From Congeria kusceri (Eukaryota > Mollusca > Bivalvia > Myida > Dreissenidae): a DNA stretch of 64,000 nucleotides. Every line of letters begins with the position of its first letter. The first letter of the stretch is position 1. Made by a program: the position numbers and the translations under genes. The stretch is taken from positions 70,232,578 through 70,296,577 of the forward strand of contig CM051029.1 in the NCBI GenBank assembly GCA_027627225.1, given 5' to 3'. Under the pieces are notes generated by a model. That model was not told where the DNA came from. It saw only the letters and a program-made list of their open reading frames with translations, and searched no databases. Below, in pieces: positions 1 to 12,000 of the stretch.

Positions 1-159
1 GTCACTAGGATTTGACAAGATTATCTTTTATGTAGGCGATGGTTTCAGATTTTCTGACACCATGTAGAATCAAGCAACAATTGTGGAGGCTGACATTTAT
101 TCTGTGTCGCGTAACAAAAGTATTTGTCGTCATAATAGCAACCGGTTACATTCAACTAA

Positions 160-924
160 ATATGTCACACTTACTGCAAGCTCTGCACGGTATTCCTATG
201 TGACCAATGCAGAGATATTCACTTCAGTGACAAAGGGAGTAAACACAACATTGTGAATGTTCAGAACATAGATTTAGCAAATTCTTTGAATATGAGAGGA
301 ATAGACAAATGCAGGCAGCACTTTAAAGAAATCGAATTTTACTGCGAAGATCATGCTCAGTTATGTTGCAGTAGCTGTGTTATTATGCACCGGAAATGCG
401 ACACGTTTAATGAGCTTAGTCATCTGTCTGGGCAGGAAGGAACCGAACTTCGAGATTTAAAGGTGCAATGATGAAAGCAAATTCCGATATCCTGACTTTG
501 TCACAGGGGTTTATACGGTCAGAACGTGGCGTGAATGACTTTGTTAATGAGGTGAAAGAGCGTATAATACAGTTATTTGAAGATTCGAAATCTAGATTGT
601 TGCAAGAAGCAGACGCCTTGATATCTAAGAAAATGAAAAAAATTAGCCAACGGCGCGAGCTGGTATCCGATTTTGAGAAAAATATTTCCAACATGCTACC
701 AGTTTATTCAGAAGTGCTAGAAAACGGAACACCACAGCAACTGTTTATAGTTGCAAGAACTGTAGACGGGATGCTTAAAGAATTTGAAAATCACAGCCAG
801 GAACACGATACCTCGTCGTGCTCCATACAAATGCATTTAGACTTTATGGGCGAGATTTCTAACCTTGCTGAAAATACAGTCGACGTCTTAAAGCTGAATG
901 TGGATCAGACATTTCCAGAGAAAG
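160..924 (+). pseudogene. TRIM-like gene copy A, exon 1 (B-box, coiled coil), frameshifted
   Basis: The frame is open from 160 (stop TAA at 157-159) and reads the second half of a B-box 1 (CKLC, then CDQC, then H residues). A complete B-box 2 follows (C-x2-H-x7-C-x2-H-x4-C-x2-C-x3-H-x2-C, about 310-405). The frame stops at 469-471, while a coiled-coil region continues in another frame from about 453 to 950. Copies B and C have the same two parts in one frame, so I infer a one-base indel near 450-468. The first two zinc ligands of B-box 1 and any RING or start codon are missing upstream. The exon ends in a GT donor at 925 after one base of a Gly codon, the same phase-1 junction as in copies B and C. 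It would splice to the propeller exon at 3947. Probably a pseudogene. A sequencing indel is the alternative. Confidence 0.7.
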
Positions 925-964
925 GTATTAGTTTGAGGTCATTAATATAAAGCAAACTACTAGT

Positions 965-1642
965 CTAAAGGCCCGTCTACACGATACACCTTGATTTTAT
1001 AAAGCACATGGTGTACGATTCAGAAGGAGTACATCACTCCCATTTACATGGTAAACCATGGTTTATGAAACATTGTTATTTCCCTTTTAACAACGGCAGC
1101 TTTAAAGAAGACCCATTGCTGTGTTACTTTATTAATGATTTGTGTTGTTGTTTAACAAATAAGAAGGAATAACATGGTAACATGGTAGGAAGACAATGAG
1201 TGATTCGCTGAATAACCAGATTTAATTTAATAGGTGCATAATTTTATAATGCACTGTAATGATTTTAATATGGAAGACCATGTGTCATTCAAAAACTTCT
1301 TATAAACATCAAATTATTTGCAGTATCACTTAAGTTCCAAGGCAAAGCCATTGTTGAATGTTGACCAGTATAAACTCATACAAACTGCTTAAACTTACAA
1401 AATCAAATTGCCCTGGAGTTTTATTCAGGTGGGGATATAATTGGATAATAAATCACATCTCTGTGTGGGGCCTGTACTGCAAGGTTTACAGATTCTGAAA
1501 TAGGGAATGCCCTATCCCAAAAATGTGTCGGACACCTCCAGAAAAGTTTATAAGCCAGTGTAGTAGACAAATATACACGGAAATCTTTGATTTATAAATC
1601 AAGTTTTATAAACCAAGGTTTACCGTGTAGAGGGCCCTTTAG
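965..1642. mobile_element. Inverted-repeat (MITE-like) element in the intron of copy A
   Basis: The left end reads CTAAAGGCCCGTCTACACG and the right end, reverse-complemented, reads CTAAAGGGCCCTCTACACGG. The similarity runs on for roughly 35 bases on each side (both continue into a TTTATAAA stretch). There is no coding capacity inside. The terminal CTAAAG is palindromic with the flanks, so the target duplication cannot be set with certainty. A non-autonomous DNA transposon is the simplest reading. Confidence 0.65.
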
Positions 1643-2520
1643 TTGCTTGTGTTTAAATTTCGACGCTACATAAAATATGGCCGCCAGATTATTTTGACAG
1701 CTTCACCTTAAATATTGTAATACCTATTATTACAATTACGGACAGTTTATAGGCACTATTTATTTAGTATGTTATACATATGGTTAATAAACATACTATA
1801 TGCACCCACAAGAGATGGCTTAAACCCGCTAAAGGATGACTCGTATGTTATGCTCTCTGTTGAGTCTTCGATAGTATAGCTCGTACATTCCTACTTCAAA
1901 CTCTGGCTCACACTCCTTTAAACCTGTTTGGAAATGTGATCGCCTGGTCTATCGGCAACAACACCACCACCAAACACAAACGTATAAATAGCAAGCTACC
2001 AATTTAACCATGTATTTATGACGCAGTCTTTTCCAAAACGCGTTCACTGAAGTGGCAGATATGTTAAAACACTACTTTGTAATAATTATTAATGTTTATG
2101 GTAAGGTTCACCAATCGTTCAAATGTATTGTGTTTTCAAAATTGCAATCCAAAATTGAACACACAAACAATATAAGCATATGTCTGGTACCCGTCACTTT
2201 GATGTATATTGAAAGTACAACGCATCTTTGAAATGTTTCAGTCACATTTAGTTGTGTTCATTGAAAATATCTGGAATCCATTTCACTCACTTAACATCAC
2301 TATATGTAAACGTTATGACTGTCAATTGCTTTTTTCTGAGAAACAAAAGCACATTAATATTTGAATAACTATAAATAAAGACTGTTGATTTATTGTTTAA
2401 TATCGTTTCTTCGTGGCATAATTATATTGCTACTATAGCTTTATATAAAATGTTTAAGCATAGTCCTTTTTTTCTGATCTGTCAAAACATGAATAATTTC
2501 ACTGTGGTTGAATGCGTTAT
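1643..2520. other. Intronic AT-rich sequence, nothing recognised
   Basis: This is the part of the copy A intron between two inverted-repeat elements. I see no coding pattern, tRNA-like boxes or tandem repeats in it. Confidence 0.5.
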
Positions 2521-2810
2521 GCACCTATCGATATTTCCCCCAGGGGGGCGGGGGAGGTGGCGGGCAATCCCCGGGTAATTTCACTAATTTTGGGGGATCT
2601 TATTCCGCACCCTAGAGCCAAGCATTTTTGTCTAAATCCCCTCAATGGGGGATGCTTAATTGGTGTATCAAATGGCCCGGGGGGCCAATATTACCGGGAT
2701 CTAAAATCCGTCAATTTCCCGGGACCCGGATTCATTCGGCGTGTCGAGTTCCCGCCTGTCGGGAATATATGCCAGCCGCTCCCCTACTGGGGGAAAATAT
2801 TGATAGGTGC
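2521..2810. mobile_element. Short GC-rich inverted-repeat element (MITE-like)
   Basis: The left end GCACCTATCGATATTTCCCC pairs with a right end that reverse-complements to GCACCTATCAATATTTTCCC. The flanks are GTTAT on the left and ATTAT on the right, suggesting a TTAT-type target duplication. The inside is rich in runs of G and C, unlike the AT-rich surroundings. Overlapping open frames at 2512-2880 run through it and I read them as chance. Confidence 0.65.
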
Positions 2811-3169
2811 ATTATTTATATCCTCGGCCAGCATTCGTGATTTTCCGATAGCGTGCCTCGAGTATCGGATAGAGCAGTAATTTCTACCTATAACATATTT
2901 CACTCTGATCATTCTCCTTTTTTATTGACGTTTCAGCATTGCGCTTTTCTCAAAATATGAAAAATATCTTACAAACTACATTTTTGGTGTGAATGAACTA
3001 AACATATTAAACATAATAATAATGTAAATGTTTTTCAAAATCAAAATCAAAATGCTTACTATGACGTCATAAATTACGTTACACAAAATTGCTCCAAAAT
3101 TAAGAAAAAACGCCAAACTGAAATGACGTTAGTTATACTGCCAATACATATTAATAACTATAAAATATT

Positions 3170-3245
3170 TGAGAGCGAATATCTTAGTGGTATGTTGCTC
3201 GTCACGCCAACCTAGCTTTTGCTGGGTCGAGTCCCGCCATTAACA
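3170..3245 (+). repeat. tRNA-like sequence, possible SINE head
   Basis: TTAGTGGTATG resembles a Pol III A box and GGGTCGAGTCCCGCC resembles a B box about 45 bases later. The cloverleaf is not convincing, so I read it as a tRNA-derived repeat in the copy A intron, not a tRNA gene. Confidence 0.4.
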
Positions 3246-3946
3246 AATATTTTGAGCAAAACGGTAATAATAATAAATATTCAATTGCATTTTTTTAGAA
3301 AACATTAGATTATATATTTATGTTCGTTGTTCTGTCAACATATTCAATAGTGTTACATTTGCTAATATAATTTCTCAAACGCACAGTTTTCTCTCCATTT
3401 TTTTCCAGAAAGACATTTACTCGGTACACACGGGGCCATTGAAGAAGCCGTTGAAATTGATACAGTTGATAACGGTAATAGTCATTGTATATATGCTTTA
3501 ATGAAATCTTCACAAGTATGATTGATTTAGAAAATAGCCCTTACAAAGCTATTAAATTTCTTACATATCATATTTAAAGCACTTCATTTGAACTTTAAGT
3601 TGTACAGTATTTAATAGTTTGTTCAAAGAAATGAATGTTTGTCATCCAAATTCATTCTGGTTACTGTGTCTGCTGTTGATATACTATTATAGCACATAAC
3701 TGGTGTATAATATACAAAATAGATGAAATGCTTGTTATTGTGAACTCAATAATTATATCTTTTAGGCAATGTGTCACTTGTCCGGAGGGAATTTGCCTGT
3801 GATAATCGTGTTTCCATGCGGTAGATGCTGCTGTAGCTTGATGACATGTACAAGTTATTATGTTATATTCAAGCGACTGTGAAAGAGATTTAATCTGTAA
3901 GCTGATGTTAACTTGTTCTTGAAACATTATTGATATTATTTGACAG

Positions 3947-4806
3947 GCTCATCTGGAGCAAGCGTTATGTCACCTCAGTTAACAATGGAGCAAATGGTGT
4001 CCATTGATCTACAAAAGACCGGCGACGACGATCAGGACCCTTTCCTCACTGGCCTGGACTTCCTGCCGGATGGGAATGTTGTAGCCATTGATAATAGAAA
4101 CATGAAATGTATTATACTGGATGACCGGCTGCAGAGATTAGGCATACCGTACAAGTTCAATTCAATACCCAATGACGTCGCATGTGTATCACAAAATGAA
4201 CTAGCAGTGACAATGTCCAACAAGACTATTTGTTTTCTGTCTGTTAGTCCGGATTATAGCAGCAATCTGACCAGGCAAATAAATTCATCCTCCTATGTAG
4301 ACTCTATTTACAGGATGAACAAGTCAACGATGTTGGTAAGTTCCTACCATGATTCGCGTCCAGCGCGGATGATATCAATAGATGGCACAGAGTCTGACTT
4401 TGATAGGGTAGTGTTTCAACCTAAGTCGTACAATATTGGTGGTAATAAATGCACGTTTGTCACATCAAAGCACACATTGGTCATGACTGATCGTTTTGCA
4501 CATACGGTGTTCTTTTATGACATTAGAAAAGGGAGTGCCAGAATAGTCACTAATAAAATTATACAGGAACCACGGGGAGTATGTGTTGGGCCTAGAGACA
4601 CGGTGTTGGTGTGCAGTATGGGTACAAATTCCATCGTACAGTTGACTGTAGACGGTGACATACTTAGTGCCTACCCGGTTGATATCCGGAATCCATTTAA
4701 CTTGTGTATGAGTAAAGATGGTGCTAGTCTAGCGGTTACAAACGGTATAACGCGCCCAAAACAACTTTGTTTGTACAAAATAAATTCGATTTATCCACAG
4801 GCTTGA
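3947..4806 (+). CDS. TRIM-like gene copy A, exon 2 (six-bladed propeller)
   Basis: Open from the acceptor AG at 3945-3946 to the stop at 4804-4806. The first bases complete a Gly codon split with the exon ending at 924. About 285 residues show six propeller-like repeats: GLDFLPDGNVVAIDN, the CVSQNELAVTM strand, MLVSSYHD, TLVMTDRFAHTVFFYD, PRGVCVGPRDTVLVCS and LCMSKDGASLAVTNG. The last blade ends in LYKI, as in copies B and C. The exon itself is undamaged, although exon 1 is frameshifted. It is clearly older than the B/C pair, since its sequence differs at many positions. The family role of such propellers is ligand, RNA or protein binding; the target here is unknown. Confidence 0.75.
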
Positions 4807-5745
4807 AAATTTTTGATTTGCAAATCTATAAATATTATTCAACCATATATGTTTCAGCAAATATATAAACACATGCATGAACAGGAGTAACGTTTATGTT
4901 TTGTGAAATATGTATTATAATATCATGGTTTTAGTGTTCGTGTGTATTGATACAATGTTACATAAGCAGTATATATAGCAATTTCGGAAGACATTGACTC
5001 TCTACTTCCAGAAATCTTTAAACATTGACCGTGCGACAATGATTGTAAAAAATACAAGAGGCTGTAATTATATATCAGTATAAAAATAAGTATATCATTT
5101 AAACAACTTCCTAAGACATTGCTTGGCTCATATTCATATACCGTATAAGACATAGATTTAGTGGGTCACACATACATATTATAAGTCATTCATATAAACT
5201 TAGATGTTTTATGTTGAACATATTGAAGCCTTCGATTGGACCATATTCGCAGAGATATTAGCTTTAGCCAGTGTCAAAATATGACATGTTTGAAACCATG
5301 GATCAAGCTTACATTAGATGAAATTTGTATTCGGCCATAAACATGCTTTCAGCCTTATTTATACAATGTTTTTATTAATCAAATTGCTAGAATATTTATT
5401 TAAAAAAAAAAAAGTTTTTTAATTTTGTTGTGCCTTTGTCGGAATGTAGGCTATTTAGCATTTTTGTTAGAAAGTACTTTTATGATTATATGAAACTCCG
5501 TGATATACATACTAAATAAAAATATGAATTGTATATTTGTCTAATCAATACCAAACACATATTTATTGTTTTATATCCGTCGGACTTTTCGTTATAACAT
5601 AGTTTAACGAACATGATTTGCTTTAAAAACACATGAGAACGATGTGCTTAACGTACTATTTGTATAGTGGACCTCTCTTGTGTTATCCGGAGGCCGTCAA
5701 CAACTGGCTTGCGCATGCAATAAATACTTGATTGTTTATTTAATA
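4807..5745. other. AT-rich intergenic sequence, nothing recognised
   Basis: Downstream of the copy A propeller exon. I see AT-rich sequence with a poly-A run near 5400 and no supported coding region. AATAAA-like hexamers are common and none can be chosen as the polyadenylation signal. Confidence 0.5.
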
Positions 5746-7150
5746 TTGACATAACTTGTGCTGTTTGTGTATGATCATAACATCTCGGCTGAAACCGATA
5801 ATCGGCCAGATCGGACCAGGTACACTAGATTTATTGCCACCTGTTCATGTTCCTTTTTCCAAAATAGAGACTTATTGTGTCAGATTGTGTTTGGCCATAA
5901 GACCTCAACAGAAGCCAAAATGAGCCAGATCTGGCAAAAAATGCCGGAGTTCGTTTCCCTAGCATGTTTATGACAATCAAATCTGGGTTGTGATCGATTA
6001 TGGGCCCGGTTCCTCCAGGAACATTAGTTATTGCCCTTTATTCATGAAAAAATAAAAACAAATGACCCTTTTCATAAGGATAGCTATTGTACCTTTTAAT
6101 GAAAGAGAATGAAGTTTTCATAAAATAAATGCATAAAAAAAAAATGTAGCATTAACAGCTGCGTTAGCAACATAGAACACTTTATGTTCGTTTACTTACG
6201 GTAACTCAACATTTTAGTACATTTTAACGGCGTTTTATTTAGCCAATGATTATTTTTCTACTTTCTGTCCGTATTCAATAGTAGTCAGTGCAGTCAAGCT
6301 TTATGTGTGGGTGCTAAATGTATTACAATTGTGTTTTAAACTATAGTGCGAAAACACTGACCTGATCCTAATCTTTATGCAAGAATATAGAATTATTACC
6401 TCTTTTTAATGCAAAAATGACTTTTTTGAACAAATAGACTTTATTTTCCATCCAACCTTAACCGAACTTTCAAAGTTTGTGTATGACCATCAGATGTCAG
6501 CAGACGCAAAAAATGGGCCAGATCGTGTTTCAAACACCGGAGTTATTGCCCTTTGTTTATAAAAAAATACATACAAAAATGGACATTATTCACGATTGAC
6601 ACTTCATTTTTCATTACATCTTCACCAATCTTGCATAGTTTGTCTGTGACCATGAGATTACAGTTGAAGTCAAATATAAGCAAGATTGGAATAGAAACAC
6701 CAGAGTTATTGCCCTTTGTTTGTGAAAAAAATATCCAAAAATGGACATTATTCGGGATAGAGACTTTGTTTTTCATCCAATCTTTATAAATCTTACAAAG
6801 TTTGTCTATGACCATAAGATTACAGGCCAAGTTATATATAAACAAAATCGGGCCAGAAACACCGGATATTTATTGCCGTTTGTTTGTGAAAAAAAATATT
6901 TAAAAAATGGACATTATTCAGGAAAGAGACTTCATTTTTTATTCAATTTCCACCAATTGTGCACAGTTTGTCTATGAACGTAAGATTACGGGTGAAGTCG
7001 AATATAAGCATGTTCGGGCAAAAATCACCACAGTTTTTACCCCTTGTGTGTGGAAAAAACATCCACAAGTTATCAATGATTGACTTTCACACACCATTTT
7101 TTATTCAATGTTGACCAAACTTACACAGTTTGCGCATGACCATAAACATT
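5745..7150 (+). repeat. Degenerate tandem array, unit about 160 bp
   Basis: The phrase 'gtttgtctatgaccataag' or a close variant recurs near 6479, 6639, 6799, 6966 and 7128, spaced 160-167 bases. Each is followed by 'caccagagttattgccctttgtttgtg' type sequence and a 'tggacattattc' block. Weaker members occur at about 5763, 5887 and 5987. The open frames inside (for example 6553-6977) are repeat read-through. Confidence 0.7.
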
Positions 7151-8045
7151 GATTGATAAAAAATTATTTCCAACAGTTGCAAGACTTGCATGCAGTTATT
7201 TGTACATGCAACATTGATGGCTTCAGAGCCTGCATTAACATCATTTATCATCATTGGACAGAAAATTATCAAAGAAAAAACAAAACTTGACCTTATAGCA
7301 CAGCCATCGCAATTATCGCATTGCAACTATTTCTCCAATAAAACATAAAAATTTGTTTTTCTGGGCCTTGAACTCGATTCAAATGATACGATTGTCCGGA
7401 TACCACACAAAGAAGTAGATATAGTTAAAAAAATTAAAGGCATTTTAGGCTTCGAAAAAACAACCCTGAGAACGATGCAGTCGCTTACTGGATCTTTTAA
7501 CTTTTGGTGTCAAGCAATAGCTGTGGGCAGGTCTTTTTGTTGGAGATTCATAGATTCAAATGCCGGGCTAACAAAATCGAATTATCACTTACGGGTGAAT
7601 AAAGCCATTCGGTTAGGTTTAATTATGTGGTTGGATTTTTTTTTAATTATAACGGAATTTAAATGTTTCATGACATGTATTGGGTGTTTAATGCTGATGA
7701 GCAATTGTATAGTGATAGCGCAGGTTCTATGGGATTCGGCATAATTTAAAAACACAATGGGCCGAATGGCCAGCCGAATGGATAGCAGAATGGATAGCCT
7801 TTGATATCACGAATGACATAACATGGATCTTTTTCCTATATCCTATATTGGTAGCTTTACACACCAGGGGATGAGAGCTATAGAAGAAATATATTAAATT
7901 TATTTTGCTGTTTTAAATATTATTAACAAACTTACTAAAGTCCCCCAGAGTTATGACTAGAGTACGCCGTATCACCAGATGTGTTTACATAATACTATTA
8001 GGGTAAAGGCAGTACATGTACCAGAAATCACAAATGTATTATAAT
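7151..8045. other. Intergenic sequence, nothing recognised
   Basis: No coding similarity is visible. The open frame at 7475-7744 has no motif I know and no splice context. A short run near 7755-7800 repeats 'ggccgaatgg/gaatggatagc'. Confidence 0.45.
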
Positions 8046-8049
8046 GCGA

Positions 8050-9085
8050 TGCATTATATTGTTTTCAGCAGCGAAAATACAGGTCACCCGCCCCTCACGC
8101 CGACAAAGAGCCTTCAGCAGGTGCCAGAGTTGCCATGGGAGATATTCAACGAGGTGTTTCACATTTACTGCATGCCAGAATCGCCCCGAACACAGTGCTA
8201 CATATAAACCATATAACAACGCCGTTAATGCATACCGGCTTTATCTCCGACAATTAAATCTGGTCCCGCCGTGGCCAGTTACAACGAGGCGGGCGGTCGA
8301 ATTTATCTCCTATTGTTTTCTGCAAGGCCTTGCACCAAGTGCAATTACCATTTACATTGCTTGCATTATTCATTTTTCAATTTAAAGACATTGTTTGCAG
8401 TAATAATTCTATCACGGTAACACTAAGGGTGTCAACGACAAATCAAACGGACCCTCCAACGATTCTTAAAATTCCATGCAAACAAAACACCATTTATTGC
8501 CCATGGGTCTCTCACCAGAATACATCAAGCGCTTAGGTAGATGGCGGTCGGATAGTTATAAACGGTATATTAGCATCAACTGAAATAATTCATTCGCCAG
8601 TTCATTTTAGGGTATGCCTTATTTCTACACTTGGACATTTGGATTCACGGCAACTCTATAATTAACTGGGCGGGAGTCCGGGCAAATCAACAAACGACCC
8701 CTAACATCAGTACAGGCGATACACTGGGATGGTACGGCATTCGTGACATGTCTTGGGAGAACTTTATCAATAGTCTAAACTTGGTGGAATGATATTCAAA
8801 CCTTGTCTGTGTGTCGAATCTTCAATTTGCTGATGCCCGGTTTCAAGTACCTGCGGGCTGCTTTATCATCCACCAATATAATATGGTGGGATGTCTTCTC
8901 AAGGCGTGCCTAGATTCCGGGATGTCCGTGGAAGCATAAGCGCAAACGAAATAGCCGTTACGCACTTCAGCTTTGTAGACAAATTGCTGCGTGCTCCACC
9001 CTGTCTGTCGACATAGATTTAACGATACCTGGATTCTTTCTTGACGACGGAGTACACCTTAGTGATGTAGGGTTATTTTTTTTCT
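8050..9085 (+). pseudogene. Decayed tyrosine-recombinase retroelement with SGNH-like tail
   Basis: Pieces of one protein-like sequence appear in order but in different frames and with stops. At 8200-8365 there is a core-binding (SAM-like) region: a Y-x3-A-x-AYRLYLRQL helix, then PWPVTTRRAVEFISY and LAPSAITIYIA. At 8500-8570 LSPEYIKRLGRWRSDSYKRY matches the C-terminal end of tyrosine recombinases (GRW, then the Tyr nucleophile region). At 8630-8760 the pieces WIHGNSIINWAGVRANQ and WYGIRDMSWENF appear. At 8875-9085 IIWWDVFSRRA and FFLDDGVHLSDVG appear, the latter like the C-terminal DGVHLS block of SGNH hydrolase-like domains. The central catalytic part of the recombinase is missing. I infer a dead DIRS-like or related element. 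Its reverse transcriptase part is not visible here. Confidence 0.65.
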
Positions 9086-9539
9086 ATTTTTTTTTTTGGG
9101 GGGGGGGGATAAATGTGTTGTTCGAATTTATCGTGGCGGAAAAATAGAAGCAGCTGACAGCCAACAGAGATAACACTGTATTGTTTCAGAGACCATGGTC
9201 TACTAAAGCAAACCCGTGGTTTCTATTCATTGTGAAATTATCCCCCTTTGATTTGGATCCACTTTAGACTGATATGTCCGTTGGCCATGCTACAAAGTGT
9301 TAATGTTTATGAGTAACTGGGTTTTGCTCAAAAGTTGCTATGCTAGGTAACTCCCAGCTCATCCTACTGTCTGTTGTTTCTTGTTTTGACATTATATTGC
9401 AGATAGCGGAATAGCGATTTTGCCAGTTATTTCGGTCATTTTACTATAATTTGAATAAAACAATACGCTTGAAATCAGTTTGTTTTAATGAAATGGAAGA
9501 AATAAGCTGTAGCTTACACGTTTAAATTGTGTATGTGCG

Positions 9540-9652
9540 ATCGTTCATATTAATTATCGAGTGATAATAAAACTATTTGGTGATAACAAACTAGCTTATT
9601 GTGCGTTTAAAAGCAATGTTTGTTCTTAACTTGCATTCCATTTAAAATAGAA
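9540..9652 (+). repeat. End fragment of the large dispersed repeat family
   Basis: ACTATTTGGTGATAA, then AGCTTATTGTGCGTTTAAAAG and CAATGTTTGTTCTTAAC match 62770-62855 closely and 33650-33700 in part. It stops a few bases before the orphan coiled-coil exon at 9655, so the junction looks like a breakpoint. Confidence 0.6.
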
Positions 9653-9654
9653 AT

Positions 9655-9946
9655 ATGAAGACTTTTTATCGGATAAATCAAACATTATCAGGTGTTCGAA
9701 CGACTATTGATAAGATATTACCAATATATTCTAAAGTATTAGAAACTGGAACACCTCAGCAAGACTTTATCTTTGCCAAAACATCTGAAAGGATACTAAC
9801 AGAAGTTGAACATCATCTGGACGTAGAACGCAAATCTCCGCTGTTGACCCAAATGCACATTAACTTTGCTGGAGACATCGCTACAGTCACCCACATGGGA
9901 GATTATTTAGTGCAGCTAAAAATTGGCGAAGAACTACCAGAAACAG
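9655..9946 (+). pseudogene. Orphan TRIM-like coiled-coil exon fragment
   Basis: The frame from ATG 9655 aligns with the C-terminal half of exon 1 in copies A-C: 'DKILPIYSKVLETGTPQQDFI' against 'CDILPIYSDVLKHGTPEQKFI', then an 'MHINFAGDIATV' block. It keeps the GT donor (GTAAGA at 9947) in the same phase 1 after the first base of a Gly codon. The B-boxes and the first half of the coiled coil are absent and are replaced upstream by a dispersed-repeat end. No propeller exon follows before the LINE remnant at 11 kb. A truncated duplicate and probably dead. Confidence 0.7.
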
Positions 9947-9949
9947 GTA

Positions 9950-11045
9950 AGATATAAACAAACTTTTTTCTTTTTGGGCCATTTTACACCGATTAATCAT
10001 GATATGTAAATAATTACCAGGTGAATCGAACAAAATTTGATAGTATGGAGTAACTATAATAATTTTATCACGGTATAAACACACTCGTTCTTTCTGATAT
10101 TTCGCCAAATGGACCTTTAGGTTGAATACGGAATTAAAAGTATGCTCAATAGGCATGGTTAAAATCACTAGTGTATACATTTGTATATTAAATCTTTACA
10201 CATATCAACGAAGATTATATCACATTCAGAAGTACCGGTATAGATCTTTCAACAGTTTCTTATGCATTTCATGTAAATGAGATCTAACAGATCTCTTAAA
10301 ATGATGGATGTTCTTTAAAGATATAATAGATAAGCAGAACTATTCCTATAGTATATCTTATGCATATGTTTCATTCTTAATTGTTTAGCTTTATCTCCTA
10401 CGTTTTTAAATGTTATAGAAGTTCTCGGGCTATAGGGATAATGGTTATGGGGCCTATACGGAACCTTATTTGCTGTTTCTTTTTAAGACTCTTGTTCAAA
10501 CCATTAAACCATGATGAAGACGTGTTATCAAAGTGCCATTGCAGAGCATCACACTTTGAAGTTGAGAGTAGAGTTTTCTGTCCTCTTGCTTACCAAATTG
10601 TAGAAGTTGAAACAGAGCATGATATCCTTCTGTCATAAGATAACAAAAAGTCTCAGAAGCTAATCAAGGGTTTAGTTTCAAGTTTAAATCTGATTTCTTT
10701 TACAGGTGCCACTGTATCTAAAACACTCATAAAATATCTTTAAAATATAATCAGGCAAAATTAATATCTTTAGCATAAAAACATGTGTTTCAATCATATT
10801 TGTCAGTTTTTCTTGCAACACTTTGTCAATGATCTAACCTTTGATGGTTACTACTTGTAACCTTAACAGTTTTGGGTGTGCAAAAAATAAGAAAGTGGTC
10901 GCTAAATCCAATAGGATTACATCTTGCTGCGAAATTTATTCCTTGTTAGTACAAAAGACTTACAGAAGAATTACACATTATTGTTGGTTCTGTAATAATT
11001 TACTGTGGAAAATTTTTATAATAAAAAATAGTTCTTATAAAATAC
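9950..11045. other. AT-rich sequence, nothing recognised
   Basis: Open frames at 10381-10638 and 10841-11074 have no known motif, no repeats and no clear splice context. I do not call them genes. Confidence 0.45.
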
Positions 11046-11049
11046 ACTG

Positions 11050-12000
11050 CTTTTCTGCAAACAACAAATATTAAAATCGCCCAAAATACCTGTTTCATAT
11101 TCAGAACGTAATTGAGCTAAAGTCATCTTCAAAGTTTTAAGAAAGTCCGACTGTTTTGGGGTCTGTAGATGGTACCGACTATAATTGGTTTATTTCTCGG
11201 TAAGAGAAGTTCCACGAACGTAGCTTCAATATTCTTGCTATGAAGGTCACTTCTGGTAATAAAAGAGAGGTCGTCCCGTAGATTAACACAAACTTCGCCT
11301 ACGTTTCTGTTGCGGTCCCTCCGAACGACTGAATAATTTTGAATTTGTTTTCGCCATTGTTGACAGAAGAATCTAGCCAAGTCTCAGTCCTTTATATTAT
11401 TGCTGCTTTGGATTTGTTGGCAATACTTTTTAGTTCTGATAATTTTGAAAGTAGTGATCTAACATTTAAGTATAGAACATGTACACCTTGTCGGAAAAAC
11501 ACTGGAAAGGGTCATCGACCATGTGTAGAAAACTGCTATCATGTGTCGTTGGAGATTGTTATAAGGACCAGCGGATGGTAATAAGGGTTTCTCTCCTGGT
11601 GATGTCTCTGGAGTTTAATTATTTCTATATTTCATCTTTTGTCGAATCAACGTGTTGGAAGGGTAGCTCTTTAAGCGCACATCAATTACAAATAAACTGA
11701 AACTCCTTGTTGTGCTGTGTATTAAATCATATTGTTTCACAGAGATACCGTGGGGACATTTAACATGGGTCCATTGTTTACAAAAGACACAGCTAACTGC
11801 TGTGCTAGTGGAGATAACATCTTTGCAGCAAACTGTACAAACTGTATATGGGTACTTGGGTTTTCTCCCTTTTCTTGGTGCAATTGTTGTGACTAATTTC
11901 TTGCAGGCCCAGGGTTTGTCGCAATATCTCCCGAAAGCATTAGTAGCACTTACTTCCGAGCGCTTACAATCGATGAGAATGCTTAATTATTTTCGGCGTA
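11050..12000 (-). pseudogene. Decayed CR1-like LINE: 2A-like motif, PHD-like finger, endonuclease
   Basis: Read on the minus strand from high to low coordinates. LLMLSGDIATNPGP (11905-11949) is a 2A-like ribosome-skipping motif. In another frame TVCTVCCKDV...CVFCKQW.HVKC (about 11740-11865) is a PHD-like zinc finger. GVHVLYLNVRSLLSKLSEL (11402-11497) starts an endonuclease/exonuclease/phosphatase domain, followed by TETWLDSSVNNGE, then VCVNLRDDLSF and KPIIVGTIYRP (11129-11300), and LGDFNI (about 11067-11085). Several frameshifts separate these pieces and no reverse transcriptase follows below 11050. The order 2A, PHD, endonuclease is known from CR1-type LINEs of marine invertebrates. A 5' remnant of a dead element. 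Confidence 0.75.

Noticed and set aside
2393..2880. Overlapping open frames of 61-122 residues
   Set aside because: They lie across a GC-rich inverted-repeat element in the intron of copy A and carry no protein family signal.
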